From: Chryseobacterium caseinilyticum
GTDB lineage: Bacteria; Bacteroidota; Bacteroidia; Flavobacteriales; Weeksellaceae
Length of the DNA stretch: 64,000 nt
Reading direction: 5' to 3'
NCBI RefSeq assembly: GCF_014837145.1
Contig: NZ_JACYFS010000001.1
Location: 434,001-498,000, forward strand
A program made the translations under genes and the position numbers. The notes beneath the pieces are model-generated. The model did not search any database. It was not told where the DNA came from and was given only the letters and a program-made list of their open reading frames with translations. Of this stretch, positions 38,620-47,914 are shown in pieces. The stretch's first letter is position 1; every line of letters starts with the position of its first letter.

Positions 38620-39009
38620 CTATAAAGTATTTTTTGATTTCAATAAATCTCTGATTTCCATCAATAATTTTTGATCTTCAGTAGGTCCTGCTGGAGCTTC
38701 AATCGGAGCATCTTCTTTTTTACTTAAACTTGCAATTCCCTTGATAAGCATAAATAAAACAAATGCTACAATTGAGAAACTGATAACAGAAGAAAGGAAG
38801 TTTCCGTACTTCACACCGTTCCATGAAAGTTCAGCAATGTTTTTTACGTTGGCTTTTTCCAGTGCCGGATTCAGCAACAGCGGAGTAATGATGTCATCTA
38901 CGAATGATTTTACAATAGCGCTGAACGCCGCACCGATAATTACACCGACTGCAAGATCAACAACGTTTCCTTTGAAAGCAAAATCTTTAAAGTCTTTTAC
39001 AAATCCCAT
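38620..39009 (-). CDS. mscL: large-conductance mechanosensitive channel
   Basis: 129 residues from the ATG at 39009. MGFVKDFKDFAFKGNVVDL is the conserved amphipathic N-terminus, followed by AVGVIIGAAFSAIVKSFVDD (TM1 with the pore glycines) and TM2 SVISFSIVAFVLFMLIKGIA; the C-terminal EDQKLLMEIRDLL helix forms the cytoplasmic bundle. It is a safety valve against osmotic downshock. A -7 box lies inside the longer reading frame and rules out the upstream start. Confidence 0.95.
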   Translation of the reverse strand: MGFVKDFKDFAFKGNVVDLAVGVIIGAAFSAIVKSFVDDIITPLLLNPALEKANVKNIAELSWNGVKYGNFLSSVISFSIVAFVLFMLIKGIASLSKKEDAPIEAPAGPTEDQKLLMEIRDLLKSKNTL

Positions 39010-39036
39010 AATTTTTATTTTTTTAAATGTTTTGCA

Positions 39037-39044
39037 CAAAAGTA
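39037..39044 (-). promoter_or_regulatory. -7 box of mscL
   Basis: TACTTTTG on the minus strand, 27 bp before the mscL ATG. Confidence 0.6.
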
Positions 39045-39145
39045 TCATTTAAAAATAATAATATTAAATCTTTTGGGTATTTTTTTGCTTTAAATGATCA
39101 ATAATTTTAAATAATTATGGTTAAATTTATTAAAAATAGTCCGTT

Positions 39146-40660
39146 ATGAAAATTTTCACTGCTGAAAACATCCGATCTGCAGATCAGTATACAATTCAAA
39201 ATGAGCCGGTTTCGTCTGTTAATTTAATGGAAAGGGCAGCGCAATCCTGTGTAGATTGGATTTTTTCAAAATGTGAAAACCACACAAAATTCGCAGTTTT
39301 CTGTGGAAAAGGAAATAACGGCGGAGACGGTTTTGCAATTGCCAGACTGGTGTATCTGAAAGGTTTCGATGTGGATGTTTTTATAGATAAAGCAAATTCT
39401 AAATTTTCAGACGATGCATTAATTAATTTAAAAAGATTAAAAGAAATTTCAGGAATAACACTGCATGATTTCAGTGAAACTGACGAATTTGATTTTGAAA
39501 AAACTGTGATTATAGATGCACTTTTCGGTACAGGTTTATCCAGAAATTTAGATGGAATTTTTAAAGATTTAATTGAAAATTTAAATAAGAAAATCAGTCC
39601 TAAAATCTCGATTGATATTCCGTCAGGGATGTTTTCAGATCAGTTGAACGCTCAGAGTGATGTAATTTTTAAAGCAGATTATACCTTGACTTTTCAGTTT
39701 TGGAAAAAGACTTTCCTTCATCCCGAAACCGGAGTTTTCGCAGGAAAAGTGGTCGTTTTAGATATAAAATTATCTCAGGAATTTATTGATCAGACTCAGA
39801 CGGATGATTTTGTGATTGATGATGATTTAATTTTAAAAATATTTAAACCGAGACAGGAATTTGTGCACAAAGGAACTTATGGTAAATCCATCATTGTTGG
39901 CGGAAGTTACGGGAAAATCGGCGCTGCGGTTTTAGCGACGAAATCGGCTTTGAGAACGGGTTCGGGTCTAACTTTTGTGCTGGCGCCGGATTGTGGCTAC
40001 GAAGTTTTGCAGACGTCTTGCCCGGAAGCCATGTTTATCAAAGGTGGAGAAAATTACATCAGCAGAATTGATGAGCAGGAAAATGCAATCTACGGAATCG
40101 GTCCTGGTTTGGGAACGGAGAAAGAAACGGAAAATGCACTTTTGCAATTTCTCAGAAACCATCAATCTCCTTTAGTTTTAGATGCAGATGCTCTGAATAT
40201 TATTTCACAAGACGAAAATTATTTAAAATTAATTCCAAAGAAATCGATTATTACACCACATCCCAAAGAATTTGACAGGCTTTTCGGCAAAACTGAAAAT
40301 TCTATGGAAAGATTAGATTTAGCCAAGAAAAAAGCCAAAGAGTTAGAGATTTATATTGTTTTAAAAGATCATCACACACAGGTGATCACTCGTGAAGATC
40401 AGGTTTTTTATAATGTTACAGGAAATTCAGGTTTGGCAAAAGGCGGAAGCGGTGATATCCTCACAGGATTAATTACATCACTTCTGGCACAGAAATATTC
40501 TTCTGAGGAAGCCGCAATTTTAGGTGTCTGGCTTCACGGGAAAGCTGCAGATTTAGCCGCAGAAAAATATTCAAGAGAAGCAATGCAACCCACGAATGTG
40601 ATTGATGAAATCGGAAATGTATTTCTCTACTTAAACAAAAAAGCCACAACTCAGTTGTGA
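39146..40660 (+). CDS. nnr: bifunctional NAD(P)H-hydrate epimerase/dehydratase
   Basis: 504 residues. Repairs damaged NAD(P)HX. N-terminal YjeF_N epimerase domain (residues 1-210) with VFCGKGNNGGDGFAIAR and DALFGTGLSR; C-terminal ADP-dependent dehydratase domain with IIVGGSYGKIGAAVLA, YGIGPGLG, LDADALNII, ITPHPKEFDRLFG and the ATP/ADP loop AKGGSGDILTGLI (near residue 432). Both domains look complete. Converges on lgt. Confidence 0.95.
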   Translation: MKIFTAENIRSADQYTIQNEPVSSVNLMERAAQSCVDWIFSKCENHTKFAVFCGKGNNGGDGFAIARLVYLKGFDVDVFIDKANSKFSDDALINLKRLKEISGITLHDFSETDEFDFEKTVIIDALFGTGLSRNLDGIFKDLIENLNKKISPKISIDIPSGMFSDQLNAQSDVIFKADYTLTFQFWKKTFLHPETGVFAGKVVVLDIKLSQEFIDQTQTDDFVIDDDLILKIFKPRQEFVHKGTYGKSIIVGGSYGKIGAAVLATKSALRTGSGLTFVLAPDCGYEVLQTSCPEAMFIKGGENYISRIDEQENAIYGIGPGLGTEKETENALLQFLRNHQSPLVLDADALNIISQDENYLKLIPKKSIITPHPKEFDRLFGKTENSMERLDLAKKKAKELEIYIVLKDHHTQVITREDQVFYNVTGNSGLAKGGSGDILTGLITSLLAQKYSSEEAAILGVWLHGKAADLAAEKYSREAMQPTNVIDEIGNVFLYLNKKATTQL

Positions 40661-40727
40661 CTTTAAATTAAAATATTTTCAAAGCTAAAAACAATGAGCC
40701 AAAAGCTAATTGCCAGATGCCAGGAGC

Positions 40728-41981
40728 TTACTCCGGTTTTCCGTTTTCTGCTTCTGTAATTCTGTTGTTTTTAGAATAAATCATAATGACAACTCCTGCA
40801 ATCATAAAAGGAATTGAGAGCACCTGTCCGGTATTTAAACTTCCGATGGAAATATATTCTTTTCCCTGTGGCTCTTTCAAAAATTCTACGAAGAATCTGA
40901 TGGCCCAGAGTATAATAAAGAATAAACCAAATAGCCATCCCTGCTGATATTTTTTGTCAGTCTTTTTGTATAAAATCCAAAGCAAGACAAAGAGAAGAAC
41001 ATAACCGATTGCTTCAAAAAGCTGTCCCGGATATCTTGGAACTGTTACACCATACTCATCGCTCATCTGAGGGAAAAGAATAGCAAAAGGTGAGTTGGGA
41101 TCAACCTGTTTTCCGATAATTTCTGAGTTGAAAAAGTTTCCTAATCTTACGAAAGCACCACCCAAAGAAACCACAATTCCCAATCTGTCATACACCCAGA
41201 ACGGATTTTTCTTAATAATTTTAAATGAATAATAAAGTGTGGTGAAAATCAAGGCTATCGTTGCTCCGTGGCTTGCCAATCCTGAAAAACCGGTAAATTC
41301 CAGTTCAGGTTTTGTTTTGATCGGAAGAAATACGCTGAGGAAATCTTCTCTGAAAAGTTCGCTCTGATAGAAAATAACGTGACCTAATCTCGCGCCCAAA
41401 ATGGTTCCCAGCAAAGTCCATGTAAAAAGTGGATCAAGATATTTTTGGTTAACGTTATCAATGTCAAATATTTTTTTCATTAAAATATATCCGAAACCAA
41501 AAGCAAAAACAAACATCAAACTGTAGTAGTGCAGCGTAAAGGAGCCGATGTGAATTCCCACTGCAGGATCCCATATTTTATAAGTGGTCTCCAGTGATGT
41601 CTGATCAGCTTCTGTCAGAGGCTTTGGAGACTTCAGAACATATTTGAAATCGGCCTTATTTTGAGTAGGTTTAAAATCTTTATTTAAAAACTGATATCCG
41701 TTTTTCTGAAGAACAGTAAATGCGTTGTCATAAAATTCGCCCCATCCGTTTTTTCCTTCAAGATTGGCTTTGTTAACTATGATCAGACTGTTTGAAGCAT
41801 TTTTCCCTGCAAAATCAGCAAAGGTTTTGGCATCAGTTGTTGAAAATATTTTTACAGGAACAGATTGGCTGTTCACAATTAGATTGGCATCAGAAACGCC
41901 GTCAGGATAATTCTGTGCAAAAATATTCTGAACAAAAAACGCAAAGATGATCAGATAAACTCTAAAGAATATAGTATTCAT
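40728..41981 (-). CDS. lgt: prolipoprotein diacylglyceryl transferase with an extra N-terminal domain
   Basis: 417 residues against about 280-290 for usual Lgt. Residues 1-22 are a signal peptide (VYLIIFAFFVQNIFAQ), 23-130 a predicted extracytoplasmic domain of unknown type, and about 140-417 the seven-helix Lgt core: GIHIGSFTLHYYSLMF, GARLGHVIFY, GLASHGATIALI (replacing HGGLIG) and FVRLGNFFNSEIIG with the essential Arg. It attaches diacylglycerol to lipoprotein Cys residues at the inner membrane; many lipoproteins in this window depend on it. Follows yidD by 19 bp. Confidence 0.92.
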   Translation of the reverse strand: MNTIFFRVYLIIFAFFVQNIFAQNYPDGVSDANLIVNSQSVPVKIFSTTDAKTFADFAGKNASNSLIIVNKANLEGKNGWGEFYDNAFTVLQKNGYQFLNKDFKPTQNKADFKYVLKSPKPLTEADQTSLETTYKIWDPAVGIHIGSFTLHYYSLMFVFAFGFGYILMKKIFDIDNVNQKYLDPLFTWTLLGTILGARLGHVIFYQSELFREDFLSVFLPIKTKPELEFTGFSGLASHGATIALIFTTLYYSFKIIKKNPFWVYDRLGIVVSLGGAFVRLGNFFNSEIIGKQVDPNSPFAILFPQMSDEYGVTVPRYPGQLFEAIGYVLLFVLLWILYKKTDKKYQQGWLFGLFFIILWAIRFFVEFLKEPQGKEYISIGSLNTGQVLSIPFMIAGVVIMIYSKNNRITEAENGKPE

Positions 41982-42000
41982 TATAAAAATGTTTTTAGCA

Positions 42001-42249
42001 TTAGTGATTGCATTTTGGGGGAACGGGATCGTAGCCGCTGCCGCCCCAGGGATGGCATTTTGAAATTCTTTTTACACCGAGCCAAAATCCTTTGAATATG
42101 CCGTGAACCTGCAGTGATTCTACCATGTAGTGTGAGCAGGTAGGCTCGTAACGACAATTTTTTGGAAGTAATGGCGAGATAAACCATTGGTAAAATTTGA
42201 TGACAATTACCAGAGGAAATGTGATGATTTTATTAAATGAAAGTTTCAA
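42001..42249 (-). CDS. yidD: membrane protein insertion efficiency factor YidD
   Basis: 82 residues from a TTG at 42249 ([20 protein letters not shown] after initiation). Family motifs: [19 protein letters not shown] with the conserved Cys pair, and [19 protein letters not shown] frame from an upstream ATG (42393) would add 48 non-conserved residues, and a consensus -7 box at 42257-42264 lies inside that extension, so TTG is preferred. The protein assists YidC-dependent insertion. Co-directional with lgt 19 bp downstream. Confidence 0.88.
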   Translation of the reverse strand: MKLSFNKIITFPLVIVIKFYQWFISPLLPKNCRYEPTCSHYMVESLQVHGIFKGFWLGVKRISKCHPWGGSGYDPVPPKCNH

Positions 42250-42256
42250 AACATTG

Positions 42257-42264
42257 CAAAAGTA
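42257..42264 (-). promoter_or_regulatory. -7 box of yidD-lgt
   Basis: TACTTTTG on the minus strand, 7 bp before the TTG start, predicting a transcript with almost no leader. Confidence 0.6.
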
Positions 42265-42398
42265 GGGTAAAAAATTGAAATTTAGTTTAAATTTGTTTGA
42301 AGTTTCGGGCAGTAAACCGGTGTTTCGCCGGATAAATTTATACGTTTGTCGATTCTGTTTTACTTTCAATAAATATTTTAAATTCAAATACAAAAATC

Positions 42399-43676
42399 TT
42401 GAATCACAACACGCCTTTAGCAGAAAGATTAAGACCGAAAACCTTAGATGAAGTTTTAGGGCAGGAACACCTTACCGGAGAAAAAGGTACCATCAGAAAA
42501 ATGCTCGAAAACGATGCACTGAATTCTCTCATTCTCTGGGGGCCACCAGGTACAGGGAAAACTACATTGGCAGAAATCATTTCAGAAAAATCAGGAAGGA
42601 AATTTTTTAAGCTTTCAGCAGTTTCTTCAGGAGTGAAAGATGTGCGCGATGTGATTGAAGATGCCAAGAAGCAAAATCTTTTTTCAGGAAAATCGCCAAT
42701 TCTTTTTATTGATGAAATTCACAGATTCAACAAATCTCAGCAGGATTCTCTTCTTCATGCTGTGGAAAAGGGCTGGGTCGTTTTGATAGGTGCGACAACT
42801 GAAAATCCGAGTTTTGAGGTTGTTTCGGCATTGCTGTCACGAAGTCAGGTTTATATTTTGAAGGCATTGAGCTATGATAAACTGGAAGAACTTATCGACA
42901 TTGCTACAGCGAGATTTAATAAAGACGAAAATTCTGATTTTGTTATAATAGAAAAAGAGGCTTTCATTCAATATTCTGGGGGAGATGGGAGAAAGCTTAT
43001 TAATTCTGTGGAATTGGTTTTGAATCAGTTCAAAAATTCTGCGAACAAAGAAATTTCCAACGAAGATGTCATGTCAGTGCTTCAGGAAACGATGGCGCTT
43101 TATGATAAAAATGGCGAACAACATTACGATATTATTTCAGCTTTTATCAAATCGATGCGGGGAAGTGATCCGAATGGTGCGGTATATTGGCTGGCCAGAA
43201 TGATTGCAGGAGGTGAGGATATTAAATTCATCGCCAGAAGAATGCTGATTCTGGCTTCGGAAGATATTGGTTTGGCAAATCCGAATGCTTTGGTGATTGC
43301 GAACAATTGTTTTCAGGCCATTAACGTAATTGGAAATCCGGAAGCGAGAATTTTGCTGAGTGAAACTGCGATTTATCTGGCGGTATCCCCGAAAAGCAAC
43401 TCTGCTTACATGGCCATCAACGAAGCGCTGGCTTTTGTAAAGAAAACCGGAAATCTTCCTGTTCCGTTACATTTAAGAAATGCTCCGACAAAACTGATGA
43501 AAGATCTGGATTATGGTAAAGAGTACAAATATGCGCATTCATTTGAAGGCAATTTTGTAGATCAGGATTTTTTACCTGAAGAAATTAAAGATGTGAAATT
43601 CTATGAACCGGGAAATAACGCAACTGAAAAGAAAATCTACGATGAACTTAAGAAAAAGTGGAATAGTAAATATTAA
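42399..43676 (+). CDS. rarA: replication-associated recombination protein A (RarA/MgsA)
   Basis: 425 residues, AAA+ ATPase of the clamp-loader clade acting at stalled forks. The start is TTG (42399); no in-frame ATG precedes the conserved [19 protein letters not shown]. Walker A GPPGTGKT (near residue 48), Walker [15 protein letters not shown] (near 104), sensor 1 [10 protein letters not shown]; the C-terminal part has the [15 protein letters not shown] and [10 protein letters not shown] segments needed for tetramers. Divergent from yidD. Confidence 0.95.
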   Translation: MNHNTPLAERLRPKTLDEVLGQEHLTGEKGTIRKMLENDALNSLILWGPPGTGKTTLAEIISEKSGRKFFKLSAVSSGVKDVRDVIEDAKKQNLFSGKSPILFIDEIHRFNKSQQDSLLHAVEKGWVVLIGATTENPSFEVVSALLSRSQVYILKALSYDKLEELIDIATARFNKDENSDFVIIEKEAFIQYSGGDGRKLINSVELVLNQFKNSANKEISNEDVMSVLQETMALYDKNGEQHYDIISAFIKSMRGSDPNGAVYWLARMIAGGEDIKFIARRMLILASEDIGLANPNALVIANNCFQAINVIGNPEARILLSETAIYLAVSPKSNSAYMAINEALAFVKKTGNLPVPLHLRNAPTKLMKDLDYGKEYKYAHSFEGNFVDQDFLPEEIKDVKFYEPGNNATEKKIYDELKKKWNSKY

Positions 43677-43678
43677 AA

Positions 43679-43706
43679 AAGGATATTCAAACTGAATATC
43701 CTTCCT
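43679..43706 (-). terminator. terminator of the 43.7-44.2 kb gene
   Basis: AAGGATATTCA and TGAATATCCTT make an 11 bp stem with 3-nt loop; on the minus strand it is followed by TTTTTT, so it mainly serves the minus-strand gene and converges with rarA. Confidence 0.75.
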
Positions 43707-43730
43707 AAAAATATCTAATATGGCAATTTT

Positions 43731-44168
43731 TTATTTCTTTGGGCTGGCAATAACCAATGTTTTTTTACCATTGTAATCCTTCACTTCTGAATTCTCCATC
43801 AAATTGGCGAAAATATTAATTTTGGTATCATTAAATTCATATCCGTCAATTACAACAGGTGTTTCTGCAGCAATACCATTTTGCTTGTTGAGTTCAGCAA
43901 GGCTAATAAAGTCAAGCGTACCATATTCTTTTTTAAATTTTACAGAAGCCAAACCGTTTTCAGCAAGAAAACTGAATTTTTTCAGATCCTGAGGCAGAGC
44001 AGCAGAATTTTTAAACATATTTACGCTTTGAACATATTGTTTATTGGCATCAAACATGGCAACAGTTCCTACATTTCCATTGGCAATAGCAAATTTAGTG
44101 GAAGGATTTTTCTGTGCAAAAACACTTACTGAAGCTACTAAGAGTAGAGAATATAGAATTTTTTTCAT
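43731..44168 (-). CDS. hypothetical exported protein
   Basis: 145 residues from the ATG at 44168 (a TTG two codons earlier is less likely). Signal peptide MKKILYSLLLVASVSVFAQ, then a small soluble domain without recognised motif: KFAIANGNVGTVAMFDANK, FLAENGLASVKFKKEYG, ending GKKTLVIASPKK. Function unknown. Single gene with terminator; 268 bp upstream to the next gene are A/T-rich and show nothing I can name. Confidence 0.65.
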   Translation of the reverse strand: MKKILYSLLLVASVSVFAQKNPSTKFAIANGNVGTVAMFDANKQYVQSVNMFKNSAALPQDLKKFSFLAENGLASVKFKKEYGTLDFISLAELNKQNGIAAETPVVIDGYEFNDTKINIFANLMENSEVKDYNGKKTLVIASPKK

Positions 44169-44436
44169 AATCAAAAATTATATCAGTTAAATACGTGATA
44201 AATGTACATAAATTTTGATTAATATTCATAATAATTATAAAAATTTCTAAATATCATTGTCGTAACAGGAAAAACAGATGACAGAATAAATGTTGTCGAA
44301 ATCTACGCTGTTACTAACATAATATATTTTTAATGAGGTACTTAAGTGAAATTATTTTTTCTCTCTGTTACTGCCAATTTCTCCATTTGAATCAAATATT
44401 TATCAGATTTAATTCAAACCAAAATTCTTATATGCA

Positions 44437-44862
44437 TCAGATTTCTTCATTCTCAGTCTTCCATTCCTGCTGAATAAATGACATCAGAAAATCGGGACAT
44501 TTGATAACTCTCCCTGATTCTGCGTCCAAAAAGAAAAGAGTTGTCTTCGCATCAGTAATTTTAACATTCTGCGCATTGAAGATCTCATATCTAAACTCTA
44601 TCTTTACTCCCGGAAGTTTTTCAACATAGGTATGAATTGTCAATTCTTCATCGTAAAAAGCTGGTTTTAAATATTTAATACTGTATTCTGAAACCGGAAG
44701 CCAAATTCCTTTTTTTTCGATGTCATTATATGAGATTCCTATGCTTCGGAAAAGTTCTACTCTTGCAACTTCCAGATACTCTGCATAGTTGCCGTAATAG
44801 ACATATTTCATAGGGTCAGTTTCTCCGTAACGTACTCGTAATGAGTGTGTTGTATGTATCAT
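44437..44862 (-). CDS. acyl-CoA thioesterase, YbgC/4HBT type
   Basis: 141 residues from the ATG at 44862. Hotdog fold with RVRYGETDPMKYVYYGNYAEYLEVAR: the Asp of TDPM is the usual catalytic residue, followed by the Y/W-Y-NY pattern. GVKIEFRYEIFNAQN and KTTLFFLD close the fold. Longer in-frame starts would precede or overlap the -7 box at 44885-44892. Divergent from dnaA, an arrangement I recall from other Bacteroidota. Confidence 0.87.
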   Translation of the reverse strand: MIHTTHSLRVRYGETDPMKYVYYGNYAEYLEVARVELFRSIGISYNDIEKKGIWLPVSEYSIKYLKPAFYDEELTIHTYVEKLPGVKIEFRYEIFNAQNVKITDAKTTLFFLDAESGRVIKCPDFLMSFIQQEWKTENEEI

Positions 44863-44884
44863 TTTTAGGTCTTTTTTATACATA

Positions 44885-44916
44885 CAAATATATTTTTTAA
44901 TAATCAATAGGTGCAA
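44885..44916 (-). promoter_or_regulatory. promoter of the YbgC-type thioesterase
   Basis: On the minus strand TTG (44916-44914), 21 bp spacer, TATATTTG (44892-44885), 22 bp before the ATG. Confidence 0.65.
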
Positions 44917-44999
44917 CATTTTTTTTTAAAAAGAAAATAAGTGACCTTTGCTGTCCACCTTTTTTAACGACTAACTACACAATATCAGGGCATAAAAAA

Positions 45000-46454
45000 A
45001 TGAAAGAAAATTTGATGATGACATGGCAGAATTGCCTCCAGTTTATGAGAGATAATCTCAATGCGGCTGAGGATAATTCTGATTTGAAGAAACTTGAAAA
45101 ATCCTTCGACTTACTTTTCGACAAAGTGCAGCCGGTTTCGTTGGTTGACAACAATCTTACGCTGATGGTGCCGAGCGATTTTTACAAAGAATATATTGAA
45201 GATAACTACCTGTCTCTACTTTCTGCAGCCCTGAAGAAATATATTGGCAAAGGCGTTAAACTTTGGTATTCTGTGATGGAAAACAAGCCGGCAGGACAGG
45301 AAAAACCTGTTACCATGAACATGAAAGGCAAAACAGTTGCTACACCAAAAGTGCAGGAAACTATGCCTCAGGGTTTTTCTGGAAATATTGTAAATCCGTT
45401 TGTAGTTCCGGGTATCAAAAAAGTAAATATTGATTCAAATCTTAAAGCTGATTTTTCTTTTGATAATTATGTAGAAGGAGAAAGCAATAAATTTGCTTCC
45501 ACTGTGGCAAAATCTATCGCAAAGAGACCTGGTGCAACGGCATTCAACCCATTATTTTTATACGGTGGTTATGGTGTTGGTAAAACTCACCTTGGTCAGG
45601 CTGTTGGTCTTGAAGTAAAAAGCCAGTTTCCTGATAAAGTTGTTCTTTACCTTTCATCAGAGAAATTTATTCAGCAGTTTATTTCAGCTGCGAAAGCGCA
45701 TAAGCAGACAGAGTTTGCCAATTTCTACCAGATGGTAGATGTACTGATTATTGATGATATTCAGTTCCTTTCAGGAAAATCTGCTACTCAGGACAGTTTC
45801 TTCCATATTTTTGATTACCTACATCAGAATGGGAAACAAATTATCCTTACTTCAGATAAAGCTCCCGTGGATATTATGGATATTCAGGACAGAATTGTTT
45901 CCCGTTTTAAATGGGGACTTTCTGCAGAAATTAAATCTCCGGATCTTGAAACCAGAAAGCAGATCATCGTAGACAAATTAAGCAGGGACGGAATTGTTCT
46001 TACAGATGACATGCTCGATTTCCTTGCTTCTGAAGTGAAAACAAACGTAAGAGAACTCATTGGTGTTATTAATTCAGTGATTGCTTACTCTACAATTTAT
46101 AAATCAGATTTAAGTCTTGAACTTTTAAAAGAAACAATCAATAAGATTGCAGCCAATCAGAAAAAAATCATCAATATTCCTTATATTCAGGAAGTTGTAT
46201 GTGATTATTTCGGAATTAAAAGAGAGCAGCTTCTATCTAAAACAAGAAAAAGAGAAATTGCACTTCCAAGACAGTTGGCAATGTATTTTGCTAAAGAATA
46301 TACTAACTCTACATTTACAAAAATCGGTGAAGAAATGGGAGGGAAAGATCACTCAACCGTAATGTACGCCTGCGAAACCATAAAAGACGTTTCGAAGATT
46401 GATAAAGAAGTGAAAAAATACGTGAAAGATCTTACTGAGCGAATTAAACATTAA
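45000..46454 (+). CDS. dnaA: chromosomal replication initiator protein DnaA
   Basis: 484 residues. Domain I (1-95), linker, AAA+ domain with Walker A GGYGVGKTHLG (residues 189-199) and Walker B VLIIDDIQFL (near 250), and the DNA-binding domain with the DnaA signature GGKDHSTVMYACETI (near 447). It binds DnaA boxes and opens the origin. I see no cluster of DnaA boxes within a few hundred bp on either side, so oriC is probably elsewhere. Confidence 0.98.
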   Translation: MKENLMMTWQNCLQFMRDNLNAAEDNSDLKKLEKSFDLLFDKVQPVSLVDNNLTLMVPSDFYKEYIEDNYLSLLSAALKKYIGKGVKLWYSVMENKPAGQEKPVTMNMKGKTVATPKVQETMPQGFSGNIVNPFVVPGIKKVNIDSNLKADFSFDNYVEGESNKFASTVAKSIAKRPGATAFNPLFLYGGYGVGKTHLGQAVGLEVKSQFPDKVVLYLSSEKFIQQFISAAKAHKQTEFANFYQMVDVLIIDDIQFLSGKSATQDSFFHIFDYLHQNGKQIILTSDKAPVDIMDIQDRIVSRFKWGLSAEIKSPDLETRKQIIVDKLSRDGIVLTDDMLDFLASEVKTNVRELIGVINSVIAYSTIYKSDLSLELLKETINKIAANQKKIINIPYIQEVVCDYFGIKREQLLSKTRKREIALPRQLAMYFAKEYTNSTFTKIGEEMGGKDHSTVMYACETIKDVSKIDKEVKKYVKDLTERIKH

Positions 46455-46507
46455 GATTTTTTTTAAATTAAATACAGAAATGAAGGATAGATTTATTCTT
46501 CATTTTT

Positions 46508-46515
46508 TATTTTTG
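46508..46515 (+). promoter_or_regulatory. -7 box of the phosphatase gene
   Basis: TATTTTTG, 20 bp before the ATG at 46536. Confidence 0.55.
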
Positions 46516-46535
46516 TAAAATATCAAATATTAAAC

Positions 46536-47009
46536 ATGAAAATATTAATGGTTTGCCTGGGAAACATCTGTCGCAGTCCGCTTGCGGAAGGTATTTTAAA
46601 ATCTAAACTTCCGGCAAATTTTACGGTAGATTCTGCAGGAACGATCAATATGCATGAAGGAAATGCTCCTGATAAAAGATCTGTGGAAGTTGCTTCGAAA
46701 AATGGTCTCGATATTTCAAAACAGCAATCAAGACATTTTCAGCCTCATGATTTAGATGACTACGACAGAATCTACTGTATGGATAAAAATAATCTCCGTG
46801 ATGTACTTTCTCTAGCCACAACTGCCGAACAAAGACAGAAAGTATTTCTGCTGATGGACAGCTTAAATTTAAATCATCATCCAACAGAAGTTCCGGATCC
46901 TTACTGGAGCGGTTCCGATGGTTTTGACCAGGTTTACAGACAAATTGATGAAGCCTGTGAAATGATAGCAAAAAATCTGGAACGGGAAACCTCCAACATC
47001 CAACGGTAA
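46536..47009 (+). CDS. low-molecular-weight protein-tyrosine phosphatase
   Basis: 157 residues. The P-loop C(X)5R is visible at the N-terminus: VCLGNICRSP with Cys7 and Arg13; the general acid is in VPDPYWSG (near Asp121). It removes phosphate from protein tyrosines; in bacteria it often counters BY-kinases in polysaccharide export, but none is encoded nearby. Its stop is followed after 5 bp by a hexamer array that fills the gap to the next gene. Confidence 0.92.
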   Translation: MKILMVCLGNICRSPLAEGILKSKLPANFTVDSAGTINMHEGNAPDKRSVEVASKNGLDISKQQSRHFQPHDLDDYDRIYCMDKNNLRDVLSLATTAEQRQKVFLLMDSLNLNHHPTEVPDPYWSGSDGFDQVYRQIDEACEMIAKNLERETSNIQR

Positions 47010-47014
47010 CTTCA

Positions 47015-47062
47015 CCTTAACCTTAACCTTAACCTTAACCTTAACCTTATCCTCAACCTAAT
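47015..47062. repeat. telomere-like hexamer array CCTTAA
   Basis: Five exact CCTTAA units, then CCTTAT, CCTCAA and CCTAAT, starting 5 bp after a stop codon and ending 4 bp before the next ATG. Confidence 0.92.
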
Positions 47063-47066
47063 AAAA

Positions 47067-47765
47067 ATGCTCTTCCTACTCCCCGCATATCTCTCAGAAA
47101 ACACTTCTATCACTCATTTTTCGCCTGTGATAAAAGAATACATCATGCAAACTGACTATTTCTTTGTTGAAAACGAAAAAACAGCGAGAAAAGTGGTGAA
47201 ATTTTTTGCTCCTGAAAAAAAGCAGGCTGACCTTAAGCTGTTTCTGCTTGATAAATACACGGAAAATGCCGATATTAAAGAAGCTCAGACCTTAATGCTA
47301 AAAGGTCAGGATTTTGGTCTGCTTTCAGAGGCGGGTTTGCCATGCATCGCTGATCCGGGGAATCTCATGGTAAAATGGTGTCATGAAAAAAATATTCAGG
47401 TGGTACCAATTTCAGGACCATCTTCGATTATTTTAGCTTTGATTTCAAGTGGATTTAACGGGCAGGAATTTACTTTCAACGGGTATTTGCCGATTGATAA
47501 AGCAGAAAAGAAAAAACAGATTCTTCATTTGGAAAATCTGGTTCAGAAAACGGGTTATTCACAGATTTTTATGGAAACACCTTATAGAAATAACCAGCTT
47601 GTTGAAGATCTTTTAAAATTTCTTCCAGCAAATGCAAAGCTTTGCATCGCTGCCAATATCAATGATCCTGAGCATGAATTTATCAAAACAAAAACGATTA
47701 AAGACTGGCAAAAGCAAAAGCCTGAACTTCATAAAATTCCTGCAGTATTTGTTTTAGGAAAGTAA
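47067..47765 (+). CDS. SAM-dependent methyltransferase, RsmI/tetrapyrrole methylase fold
   Basis: 232 residues. The GLLSEAGLPCIADPGNLMV segment and VVPISGPSSIILALISSGF are the two signature loops of this fold, with FMETPYRNNQLVEDLL further on. It is shorter than true RsmI (about 285), lacks its N-terminal strand LYVVATPIGN, and begins LFLLPAYLSEN, so it is the Bacteroidota variant, possibly an rRNA 2'-O-methyltransferase relative. Probably co-transcribed with the phosphatase across the hexamer array. Confidence 0.85.
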   Translation: MLFLLPAYLSENTSITHFSPVIKEYIMQTDYFFVENEKTARKVVKFFAPEKKQADLKLFLLDKYTENADIKEAQTLMLKGQDFGLLSEAGLPCIADPGNLMVKWCHEKNIQVVPISGPSSIILALISSGFNGQEFTFNGYLPIDKAEKKKQILHLENLVQKTGYSQIFMETPYRNNQLVEDLLKFLPANAKLCIAANINDPEHEFIKTKTIKDWQKQKPELHKIPAVFVLGK

Positions 47766-47914
47766 TTAAGCATCTCATAAATGGTGCAGGGTTGATCGTG
47801 TAATTTGTGAAAGACTTTTTTATATAAATTATCTTATTATTATTTAACACCTCATTAACACACCGTTTGCATCATTCTTGTCAATACATATTTATAACAT
47901 CAAAAAAATAAAAT

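Noticed and set aside
42250-42393. longer yidD frame from an upstream ATG
   Set aside because: Adds 48 residues not seen in the family and contains the -7 box.
44169-44999. oriC next to dnaA
   Set aside because: The A/T-rich stretches show no cluster of DnaA boxes (TTATCCACA-like) on either strand that I could find.
47015-47062. chromosome end or telomere
   Set aside because: The array is short and lies between two close co-directional genes; nothing suggests a replicon end.
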